Shown here one piece after another: positions 1 through 5,441 of a stretch of DNA of 7,186 bases (positions are counted from its first letter, which is position 1; the number at the start of each line of letters is the position of its first letter). Both the position numbers and the translations under genes were made by a program. The notes below the pieces were generated by a model. It was not told the DNA's origin. It saw only the letters and a list, made by a program, of their open reading frames with translations, and did not search any database. The stretch is from positions 1 to 7,186 of the forward strand of contig CAMVBO010000082.1 of assembly GCA_947165745.1 (NCBI GenBank), given 5' to 3'. This DNA comes from an uncultured Clostridia bacterium (GTDB taxonomy: Bacteria > Bacillota_A > Clostridia > Christensenellales > Aristaeellaceae).

Positions 1-353
1 TGGCGGCTGTCCTGCTCGTTCTGGCTGGAGTGCATGCCCGGGTCGTCCGCCACGCAAACCACCATGCCGCCGTTCACGCCGTTGTAGGACGCGGTGAACA
101 GCGGGTCCGCCGCCACGTTGAAGCCCACGTGCTTCATGGCGCAGAAGCTGCGCGCGCCGGCCAGGCTGGCGCCCACGGCGCTCTCGGCGGCCACCTTTTC
201 GTTGGGGGCCCACTCCGCGTAGATCTCGTCATACAGCGCCGCCTGTTCCGTGATCTCGGTGGACGGCGTGCCCGGGTAGGACGACACAAACCGGCAGCCC
301 GCTTCGTACAGTCCGCGCGCCACCGCCTGGTTGCCCAGCATCAGCTTTTTCAT
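1..353 (-). CDS. iorA: Indolepyruvate:ferredoxin oxidoreductase alpha subunit, N-terminal part (runs off left edge)
   Basis: This is the large subunit of the anaerobic, oxygen-sensitive enzyme that oxidatively decarboxylates aryl pyruvates (indolepyruvate, phenylpyruvate) to aryl-acetyl-CoA using thiamine diphosphate, coenzyme A and ferredoxin. It acts in the cytoplasm in aromatic amino-acid fermentation. Only the first 117 codons are visible. They hold the family's N-terminal thiamine-binding domain: a GNQAVARGLYEAG start, the SSYPGTPSTEI motif (residues 23-34), NEKVAAESAVGASLAGAR (51-68), MKHVGFNVAADPL (73-85) and the VADDPGMHSSQNEQDSR block (101-117). The start ATG is preceded by AGGAAG with 8-base spacing; an upstream ATG at 358-360 is out of frame. 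The remaining domains, including the ferredoxin-like iron-sulphur C-terminus, and any iorB partner would lie beyond the left edge. Family identification is firm. The substrate range is inferred from the family. Confidence 0.95.
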   Translation of the reverse strand, partial: MKKLMLGNQAVARGLYEAGCRFVSSYPGTPSTEITEQAALYDEIYAEWAPNEKVAAESAVGASLAGARSFCAMKHVGFNVAADPLFTASYNGVNGGMVVCVADDPGMHSSQNEQDSR

Positions 354-361
354 GGTCCATT

Positions 362-415
362 CTTCCTTTCCATTGGGTGCGTATTGTTTATATAAAGCAG
401 TCGTGATTCACTCAA
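362..415 (-). promoter_or_regulatory. Predicted sigma-A promoter and ribosome binding site of iorA
   Basis: Reading the minus strand, the -35 box is TTGAGT (410-415) and the -10 box is TATAAA (387-392), separated by exactly 17 bases. The predicted start of transcription is near 380, giving a leader of about 27 bases that contains AGGAAG (362-367). The promoter begins only about a dozen bases after the stop codon of the upstream GDPD gene, so iorA is probably transcribed independently, although read-through cannot be excluded: no strong terminator separates the two. The short arms TGATTC (404-409) and GAATCA (424-429) flank the -35 box and might be an operator, but they are only 6 bases long. 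Confidence 0.6.
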
Positions 416-426
416 CGATGCGGGAA

Positions 427-2661
427 TCATTCAGCGGCTGCCAGGGCCTCTGTGATCAGCTTGGGATAGTCGCTGGTGATGTAATCCACGCCCAGCCCCA
501 GCCATTTGCGGATGTCCTCGGCGTTGTTCGGGGTCCAAACGCCCACCACGCAGCCCGCGTCCTGCCAGTCGATCAGGTTGCCGACGGTCAGGTATTCCGC
601 GTTCTGAAGGATATATTTCGTGTTCAGGCTCTTCAGCGTCTTCATCAGGTCGGACGGCGTTTTATTGATGAGAAAACCCAGCCGGGCGGACTTGTCCTGC
701 TTGCGCACCTGCTTCAACAGGCTTGCGTTGAAGGAGATGTACAGCGTGCGCTCCCGCAGCCCGTGGCGCTTGACCGCCCGCACGCAGGCCTTGGGATCGG
801 CGGTGTTCTTCAGCTCCAGCACCAACTCCAGCCCGCTGGCGGCAACGGCATCCAGCGCCTCGTCCAGCGTGCACACCGAGGGGTTCAGCCTGCGCAGCTG
901 CGCCAGCGTCAGTTTCTTGATGGTATACGCCCTGCCATCCACGGTAAAGTCTGGATCGTGGCGCACCACCTGCGCGCCGTCCTTGGTGCTTCGCACGTCC
1001 AGCTCGATGGCCTTCGCGCCGGTGGAGGCGCTGTTGCGGAAGGCTTCCACCGTATTCTCCATCCAATAACCGGCGCCGCCGCGATGGGCCACGTTCACCG
1101 CGTTTGGGTTGAAGCGGGAACCCGGCGCGTAGACCGTGAATTTGCAGCTGGCCCTCTTGCCGTTGAACGCCCTCGCCGTGACGGTCGTCGAGCCCAGGCC
1201 CACGGGCGTCACTGTACCGTCCGGGGAAACCTCCACCACGGCGGGATCATAGCCGATGAATTCGACGGTGCCGGCGGTGCTCTTCGGCAGCGTCACCCTC
1301 AGGCGGGCCGTTTCCGCCACGCCCCGGTCGGGATCATACTCCAGCGCGCGCAGGCTGGCGGACAGCTTCACGCTGCCGGGTGCCTTCAGCACCTTCACCT
1401 TGCACTTGGCCTTCGCGCCGTTGGGCGCCGTGGCCGTCACCTCGGCGGTGCCCCTCCGCTTGCCCGTCAGGGTGCCGTCCGCGCCCACGGAGACGATTCT
1501 GGGCTTGCTGCTGGCATAGACCAGGCGCACGTCGTCGACGGCATCGTCGCCGCGCATGGGAACCGCGTCCAAAAGCAGCCGCTCATTCAACCCCAGCTTC
1601 ACCGTGGCGGCGGTCAGGACGATCCTGTCCGGCCCGGGCCGCACGGTCACCTTGCAGCTGGTCGTCACGCCGTTGAAGGCGGTGGCCGTGATGGTGGCCT
1701 CGCCGATGGCCAGGGCCGTCACCTCGCCGGTATCGGCGTTCACCGATGCCACAGCTTCGTTGTCGCTGACATAATTGGCCAGGGCCGCGCTGCCCGACGG
1801 GCTGACGTTCAGCGCCAGCTTCCGCCGCTCCCGTTCAATCAGCACGGGGGCTTCGTCGGCAAAGGCCAGGCCGTCCGGGGCCCCGAGCACCGTTACCTTG
1901 CACTTGGCCTTCTTCCGGTTGAAGGTGGCAGCGGTGATCGTGGTGGTGCCCCTGCCCACGGCGGTGATCGTCCCGTCGCCGGAAACCGACACCACATTGC
2001 CGTCGTAGCCGGAAAAACTGACGTGGCCGGCGGAGCCCTTGGACAGCTTCACGCCCAGCCGGGCCGAGGCGCCGATGCCCTCGTCCGCGTCATAGCCCAG
2101 GGTGATCGCCCTGGCGCTCAGGGTGATCTTCTTCGGCGCGCTGACCACCTTCACGGCGCAGGCGTACTGCTCGCCCGTGGAAGCGGTGGCCGTGATGACG
2201 GCCGAGCCCTTCTTCCTGGCAGTAATCACGCCGGAGGCGCTGACCGTGGCGACCTTCTTTTTGGAGGTGGAATATGTGAACGCGACGCCCTCCGCGCCCA
2301 GGAGTTTGAGCGTGAAGCGCTCATTCAGCCCCAGGGTCAGGGATTCGGCGTTCAGGCGCGGCGCCTCAACGCCTTGCTGCGCGTCGAGACCGCCCTCAGG
2401 CGGCTGATCGGTCGCCGGCGCGCCCGGGCCGGGGTCCGGGTCGGTCTGCGGCGTTCCGTCCTTCGGCGTCTCCTCCGGTTCCAAAGCCGCGTCCGACTTC
2501 ACGATCGGCTCCGCGACGGCGTCCGTCAGCTCAAACTCCGGCAGCTCCTCAACCGGCGGTTCCCCGACCGTCGCTTCCGGTTCCGCCAGCGCGCCCAGGC
2601 CCGCCGTCAGCGTCAACAGGAATACCAAGGCGAGGCTTATGCCCTTGATCCATCGCCTCAT
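427..2661 (-). CDS. Secreted glycerophosphodiester phosphodiesterase with five Big2-like Ig repeats
   Basis: This 744-residue exported protein should hydrolyse glycerophosphodiesters to glycerol-3-phosphate and an alcohol outside the membrane. Residues 1-26 form a signal peptide (MRRWIK, a hydrophobic core, then GALA). Residues 27-100 are an acidic, proline-rich linker. Five bacterial Ig-like (Big2) repeats follow at about 102-174, 177-258, 263-340, 345-426 and 429-511, each ending in the typical ATITA...CKVTV strands. The GDPD domain covers about 521-741. It has the catalytic-type residues HRG (526-528), E536, E553 and D555 in IELDVR, H568 in VVRHD, ELK (616-618) and a terminal GVDYITSDYP, so it looks active. 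The start is supported by GGGAGG (2670-2675) 8 bases upstream and by a promoter just beyond. There is no LPXTG motif or S-layer homology domain, so how it stays at the surface is unclear; the Ig repeats may bind the wall. The substrate could be deacylated phospholipid or glycerol-phosphate polymer; the sequence does not decide. Confidence 0.93.
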   Translation of the reverse strand: MRRWIKGISLALVFLLTLTAGLGALAEPEATVGEPPVEELPEFELTDAVAEPIVKSDAALEPEETPKDGTPQTDPDPGPGAPATDQPPEGGLDAQQGVEAPRLNAESLTLGLNERFTLKLLGAEGVAFTYSTSKKKVATVSASGVITARKKGSAVITATASTGEQYACAVKVVSAPKKITLSARAITLGYDADEGIGASARLGVKLSKGSAGHVSFSGYDGNVVSVSGDGTITAVGRGTTTITAATFNRKKAKCKVTVLGAPDGLAFADEAPVLIERERRKLALNVSPSGSAALANYVSDNEAVASVNADTGEVTALAIGEATITATAFNGVTTSCKVTVRPGPDRIVLTAATVKLGLNERLLLDAVPMRGDDAVDDVRLVYASSKPRIVSVGADGTLTGKRRGTAEVTATAPNGAKAKCKVKVLKAPGSVKLSASLRALEYDPDRGVAETARLRVTLPKSTAGTVEFIGYDPAVVEVSPDGTVTPVGLGSTTVTARAFNGKRASCKFTVYAPGSRFNPNAVNVAHRGGAGYWMENTVEAFRNSASTGAKAIELDVRSTKDGAQVVRHDPDFTVDGRAYTIKKLTLAQLRRLNPSVCTLDEALDAVAASGLELVLELKNTADPKACVRAVKRHGLRERTLYISFNASLLKQVRKQDKSARLGFLINKTPSDLMKTLKSLNTKYILQNAEYLTVGNLIDWQDAGCVVGVWTPNNAEDIRKWLGLGVDYITSDYPKLITEALAAAE
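1129..2358 (-). repeat. Five tandem Big2-like domain repeats within the GDPD protein (order A-B-C-A'-B')
   Basis: Five protein-level repeats of about 75-85 residues occupy 2140-2358, 1888-2133, 1642-1875, 1384-1629 and 1129-1377 (minus strand). Repeats 1 and 4 share a LGLNER motif and a basic KKG/RRG turn. Repeats 2 and 5 share a YDxDxGxxxxARLxV...AG-V-F-GYD segment not seen in the others. Repeat 3 is distinct. The pattern suggests that a two-domain A-B block was duplicated around, or together with, repeat C. The copies are diverged at the nucleotide level, so the duplication is old. Confidence 0.8.
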
Positions 2662-2669
2662 CCTGTCCG

Positions 2670-2740
2670 CCTCCCGTCAAATGCGATACTTGTCTACTGT
2701 ATACTTATATCATTATAGCACACAGATAAACATCGCGCAA
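2670..2740 (-). promoter_or_regulatory. Predicted sigma-A promoter (extended -10) and ribosome binding site of the Big2-GDPD gene
   Basis: On the minus strand a perfect -10 box TATAAT (2712-2717) is preceded by TGC, making an extended -10 element. A weak -35 box, TTGCGC (2735-2740), lies 17 bases upstream. Transcription should begin near 2705, giving a leader of about 44 bases that contains the Shine-Dalgarno sequence GGGAGG (2670-2675). The boxes lie in an AT-rich island between GC-rich genes, directly downstream of the hairpin that ends the preceding gene. Confidence 0.7.
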
Positions 2741-2754
2741 GGAAATTGATATAC

Positions 2755-2787
2755 AACGGGGACCGCCTCGTAGAAGCGGTCCCCGTT
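2755..2787 (-). terminator. Hairpin terminator after the peptidoglycan-binding protein gene
   Basis: A perfect 12-bp stem, AACGGGGACCGC (2755-2766) with GCGGTCCCCGTT (2776-2787), encloses a 9-base loop about 20 bases after the minus-strand stop codon at 2808. On the minus strand the stem is followed by GTATATCAATTT, which is AT-rich but not a true U-tract. On the plus strand it is followed by GC-rich sequence, so a minus-strand role is favoured. The stem is strong, but the weak tail makes efficiency uncertain. Confidence 0.65.
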
Positions 2788-2807
2788 TGCACGCATGGGG
2801 TTGGTAT

Positions 2808-4517
2808 TTACGGCTGTTCCTCGCTGTAGAGCTTGGCCTGGAACGCGCCGTCGGCGACGCCGTTGGCCTCCATGCCGTAGGCGATCTGCGCCTTCTTCAC
2901 GGCGCCCTGGGTCATGGCGCCATAGCCGCCGTCGGCCCGGCCGCTATAGAAGCCCAGCTCGCGTAGCCGCAGTTGCAGCTTCACCACGTTTTCGCCGGTG
3001 GAGCTGGTGTTCAGCGTCTCATAATTCACCGCTGCTTCGGGCTTTTGCGTGGGGCGGGGCGCGCCTTCAAACAGCTTCTGCTGGAAGCTGTTGTCCGCAA
3101 TGCCGTTGGCCTCCATGTCCCACTCCTTCTGGGCGGCCTTGATGGCGTCCTCGGTCATCTGGCCAAAGGTGCCGTCGGCGGTGCCGGTCAGGTAGCCCAG
3201 ATCAATCAGCCTCTGCTGCAAGGCGGCCACCTCGTCGCTCTTGATGCCGCGCTGCAGCGTGGCGTACACGACCTCCGCCTCTTCTTCCTCCGCGTCGCTC
3301 TCCAGCTGGAACAGGATCTGCTGGGGCACGCCGTCGTTGTAGGTGGTGACGACCAGATAGGCCATCTCCTCGCGGTCGGTGGAATACTCATAGCGCTTGT
3401 ACAGCATCTGGGGCACGTTGGTGTTCAGAGCCACGTTGTAATTGCCGCCCATCTCCGCGTCCATCAGCTGATAGCCGCGTTCGATGGTGTCCCCGGATTC
3501 GCTGCGCAGGGTGATATCCACCACGTTCTGGGGCACGATGGTGGTCTCGCCGGTGTAGTCCTTCAGGATCAACTCGAAGCCGGCGCCGGCCTCGTTGCCC
3601 TGGAGCTTGTAGACGGTGGAATACTTGTTGGCAAAGTCGGTGGGCCGCATAAAGATCTTCATCGTCTGGGTGAAGTTGACGGTCTCATAGGGCTCGTCGG
3701 TGGCCTCCACGCGGGCGTTGCCGTCGGCCTTGACCTGGGTGGAATAGGTGAAGCTTTCGCCGTAGGGCACGATGGCGATCACCTGCGGGCCGCCGGGCAC
3801 CTGGGCCGCGGCAGCATCCGCGTCGGCGGGCTCCTCCGCCTCAGCTTCGTCGCTCGCTTCCTCGGCGGGCTGAGCTTCTTCGGCATTCTGATCCTCGGCG
3901 GGCGCCTCCTCCACCGCGCCAGCGTCGGGCTGATCGGCGGCTTCTTCAGGCTGGGCCGCTTCCACAGCGGGTTCCTCGACAGCCGCTTCGGCGGGTTCCT
4001 CGGCGGGTTCTTCTGCGGGTTCTTCTGCGGGTTCCTCGGCGGGTTCCTCCGTCGCGGGCTCCTCGTCGGCGGTCGACGCCGCGGCGGCCTCCTCGGCGGG
4101 CTCTTCCAGGGATTCGGAGGGCTCGGTTTCGGGGAAGGCTACGTTTTCGGACTGCGCCTTATCGCTTCCCTCAGGCGCGGCAGCCTCCTGCTCGGCCTCG
4201 GGCTGGGCGTCCGCGTCCGCGTCGTCCGCCTTGTCTTCAAACAGATCCCAGCCGAAGGTGTCGTCTTCCTCGGGTTCAGCCGTGGGCTCGGGCCCAGGCG
4301 TCTCGGTGGGCCGAAGCTCGGCGGTGGCCTCCGTGGCCTGCATCTTCACATCCGCCGGCCTGGTCTTGTTGTACCAGCGGGCGCCCAGCACGCCGGCCGC
4401 CGCGCCGATGATGAACAACAGCACGCCGACGATGGCGACGCGCCTGCGATATTGGACACGCATGCGGCGCATTTGGGCCCTCATGGCCGCACTGCTTCTG
4501 CGGGAATTATCTTTCAT
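2808..4517 (-). CDS. Membrane-anchored protein with Glu/Ala/Pro-rich spacer and two C-terminal peptidoglycan-binding domains
   Basis: The 569-residue product has a basic cytoplasmic start (MKDNSRRSS, then several Arg), one transmembrane helix (about 27-49), and an acidic Glu/Ala/Pro/Asp-rich stretch (about 60-240) with five exact EEPA units at 157-176. A beta-rich domain of unrecognised family follows (about 244-408), then two PG_binding_1-type domains (about 421-484 and 501-566). Both carry the family pattern of LQ.RL..LG(Y/F), a G.AD G.(F/Y)G segment, and a C-terminal EANG(I/V)AD. No hydrolase, transpeptidase or protease catalytic domain is visible. A role as a tether spanning from membrane to wall, or as a wall-sensing protein, is inferred. 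The start at 4517 is chosen over an in-frame ATG at 4571 because AGGAGG lies 9 bases before it and the predicted transcription start (about 4554) falls downstream of the longer start. It is probably monocistronic. Confidence 0.88.
   Translation of the reverse strand: MKDNSRRSSAAMRAQMRRMRVQYRRRVAIVGVLLFIIGAAAGVLGARWYNKTRPADVKMQATEATAELRPTETPGPEPTAEPEEDDTFGWDLFEDKADDADADAQPEAEQEAAAPEGSDKAQSENVAFPETEPSESLEEPAEEAAAASTADEEPATEEPAEEPAEEPAEEPAEEPAEAAVEEPAVEAAQPEEAADQPDAGAVEEAPAEDQNAEEAQPAEEASDEAEAEEPADADAAAAQVPGGPQVIAIVPYGESFTYSTQVKADGNARVEATDEPYETVNFTQTMKIFMRPTDFANKYSTVYKLQGNEAGAGFELILKDYTGETTIVPQNVVDITLRSESGDTIERGYQLMDAEMGGNYNVALNTNVPQMLYKRYEYSTDREEMAYLVVTTYNDGVPQQILFQLESDAEEEEAEVVYATLQRGIKSDEVAALQQRLIDLGYLTGTADGTFGQMTEDAIKAAQKEWDMEANGIADNSFQQKLFEGAPRPTQKPEAAVNYETLNTSSTGENVVKLQLRLRELGFYSGRADGGYGAMTQGAVKKAQIAYGMEANGVADGAFQAKLYSEEQP
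3991..4050 (-). repeat. Five 12-bp tandem repeats encoding an EEPA run
   Basis: Five consecutive 12-base units run through this stretch: gcgggttcctcg, two copies of gcgggttcttct, gcgggttcctcg and gcgggttcctcc on the plus strand. Read on the minus strand they encode EEPA five times (residues 157-176 of the membrane-anchored protein). Because the unit is a multiple of three, gain or loss of copies would change spacer length without breaking the frame. Degenerate copies continue on both sides. Confidence 0.9.
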
Positions 4518-4526
4518 ATCTCCATT

Positions 4527-4532
4527 CCTCCT
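4527..4532 (-). promoter_or_regulatory. Ribosome binding site that fixes the start of the peptidoglycan-binding protein
   Basis: A consensus AGGAGG on the minus strand stands 9 bases before the ATG at 4517. The longer in-frame start at 4571 has no comparable site. This places translation initiation at MKDNSRR rather than at the upstream Met. Confidence 0.85.
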
Positions 4533-4546
4533 GTATATGAAGAAAC

Positions 4547-4590
4547 TTATACGTATAAATATTATAGCCACCGCGCCGAAGGTCCGTCAA
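4547..4590 (-). promoter_or_regulatory. Predicted sigma-A promoter with a 12-bp palindrome at the start site
   Basis: On the minus strand the -35 box TTGACG (4585-4590) and a perfect -10 box TATAAT (4561-4566) are 18 bases apart. The predicted start of transcription, about 4554, lies inside the perfect palindrome TTATACGTATAA (4547-4558), which could be an operator or simply AT-rich promoter sequence. The promoter lies in the gap between scpB and this gene, so the gene is probably transcribed separately from scpB. No convincing terminator was seen for scpB in 4591-4650. Confidence 0.75.
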
Positions 4591-4650
4591 GCCGCAACCA
4601 TGGCGCGGGGGCTAAGAAATCTTGATGAAATTATGACTGTCCTGCCGGGG

Positions 4651-5181
4651 CTATATGCCGATCTCCTCCGTCGGGTTCAGCGCCTCCACGGAGGGCAGGT
4701 CCGCCAGGGTCTCCATGCCGAAGTGCTGCAGGAACTTGTCGGTGGTGCCGTAGAGGATCGGCCGGCCCAGGGTCTCCCTGCGGCCCTGTTCCTCGATGAA
4801 GCCCTTGTTCAGCAGGCTCTGCACCGAGTAATCGCACTTCACGCCGCGCACGGCCTCAATGTCGCCCTTGGTGACGGGCTGGCGATAGGCGATGATGGAC
4901 AGCGTCTCCAGCACGGCCTGGGACAGGGGCTGCTTTTGCAGCGGCTGCAAAAACGCCTCAACCTGTTCGGCGTACTTGGGGCAGATGGACAAAAACACCG
5001 TTTCCCCGCTGCGGTTCAGCTGGATGCCCCGGTTCTCCAGGGCCAGGTGATCCCCCAGCGCCGCGAGCGCCTCGTTCAGCTCCGAAACCGTCAAATTCAT
5101 GGCGTGGGCCAGCGCGTCCGCGCGCACAGGGTCCCCCGACACAAACAGGATCGCCTCGATGATCGCCGATAAGTTCTCCAT
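4651..5181 (-). CDS. scpB: Segregation and condensation protein B
   Basis: ScpB is the kite-type subunit that, with ScpA, joins the SMC ATPase to form the bacterial condensin that compacts and segregates chromosomes. The 176-residue product has the expected length and two winged-helix regions. The first begins at IIEAILFVSGDPV (about 7-19). The second holds the family signature LETLSIIAYRQPVTKGDIEAVRGV, followed by SVQSLLNKGFI, the GR.ETLGRPILYGTT block and FLQHFG. The C-terminus ends in an acidic tail typical of the family. The start at 5181 is preferred to an in-frame ATG at 5283 because AAGGGAG (5193-5199) lies 11 bases upstream, similarity starts there, and a promoter lies between the two candidate starts. 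The usual neighbour scpA is not adjacent: the next gene upstream is divergent and the next downstream encodes an envelope protein. ScpA is presumably encoded elsewhere. Confidence 0.96.
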   Translation of the reverse strand: MENLSAIIEAILFVSGDPVRADALAHAMNLTVSELNEALAALGDHLALENRGIQLNRSGETVFLSICPKYAEQVEAFLQPLQKQPLSQAVLETLSIIAYRQPVTKGDIEAVRGVKCDYSVQSLLNKGFIEEQGRRETLGRPILYGTTDKFLQHFGMETLADLPSVEALNPTEEIGI

Positions 5182-5192
5182 GACGCTTCCGT

Positions 5193-5241
5193 CTCCCTTC
5201 GTATGCCGTGTTATTTTATCACATTGACGGGGCGGAGGCAA
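5193..5241 (-). promoter_or_regulatory. Predicted sigma-A promoter (extended -10) and ribosome binding site of scpB
   Basis: On the minus strand the -35 box is TTGCCT (5236-5241) and the -10 box is TAAAAT (5213-5218), preceded by TGA as an extended -10 element, with 17-base spacing. Transcription would start near 5206, leaving a leader of about 25 bases with AAGGGAG (5193-5199). Because this promoter lies inside the longer candidate reading frame, it supports the start at 5181. Confidence 0.65.
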
Positions 5242-5337
5242 GTTAATGTTGGCGTGCTGCCAGCGGCCTGTTCCCTGCCCCAAATCTTGACAAAATCCGG
5301 CAATCTGGGCTTTTGTTTCACATTTATTACAAATCTA

Positions 5338-5433
5338 TTGCGGCCCATTACGGAATGATGTATAATCCCATTTGCAAACGAGGATCATCACAGCCGGCGG
5401 GGCTTCAATCGTCCCACGGCAGAGGATAGAAGG
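5338..5433 (+). promoter_or_regulatory. Predicted sigma-A promoter and leader of the SleB-like gene
   Basis: On the plus strand the -35 box TTGCGG (5338-5343) and a perfect -10 box TATAAT (5361-5366) are 17 bases apart. Transcription should start near 5373, giving a leader of about 70 bases. The leader contains a small imperfect hairpin (GCCG...GGG at 5393-5401 pairing with CCC...CGGC at 5413-5420) and ends with the ribosome binding site GAAGG (5429-5433), 8 bases before the ATG. It is back-to-back with the scpB promoter, with about 100 bases between the two -35 boxes. Confidence 0.7.
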
Positions 5434-5441
5434 CGGTTACG

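Noticed and set aside
331..2718. Very long open frame on the plus strand (about 795 codons) opposite the Big2-GDPD gene
   Set aside because: It is rich in His, Arg, Gly, Ala and Gln with no recognisable domain, has no ribosome binding site, and lies exactly antisense to a gene with a signal peptide, Ig repeats and a complete catalytic domain. Long antisense frames are common in GC-rich genes because of third-position bias.
3991..4050. 12-bp tandem repeats considered as a CRISPR or other non-coding repeat array
   Set aside because: There are no spacers, the units are contiguous and in frame, and they encode the EEPA run of a clear protein.
4518..4571. N-terminal extension of the peptidoglycan-binding protein to an ATG at 4571
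   Set aside because: The predicted transcription start (about 4554) lies inside the extension, and the consensus AGGAGG at 4527-4532 serves the ATG at 4517.
2973..4625. Long plus-strand open frame (about 550 codons) opposite the peptidoglycan-binding protein gene
   Set aside because: Its Gly/Leu/Phe-rich part is simply the antisense of the EEPA repeats. It runs through the promoter of the real gene and has no domain match.
5182..5283. N-terminal extension of ScpB to an ATG at 5283
   Set aside because: ScpB similarity begins at MENLSAIIEAILF, and the extra 34 residues are low-quality sequence overlapping the predicted scpB promoter.
5287..5316. TTGACA on the plus strand at 5287-5292 as an extra promoter
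   Set aside because: No acceptable -10 box lies 16-18 bases downstream (the sequence there is CTTTTG), whereas TTGCGG-17-TATAAT slightly downstream fits the SleB-like gene well.
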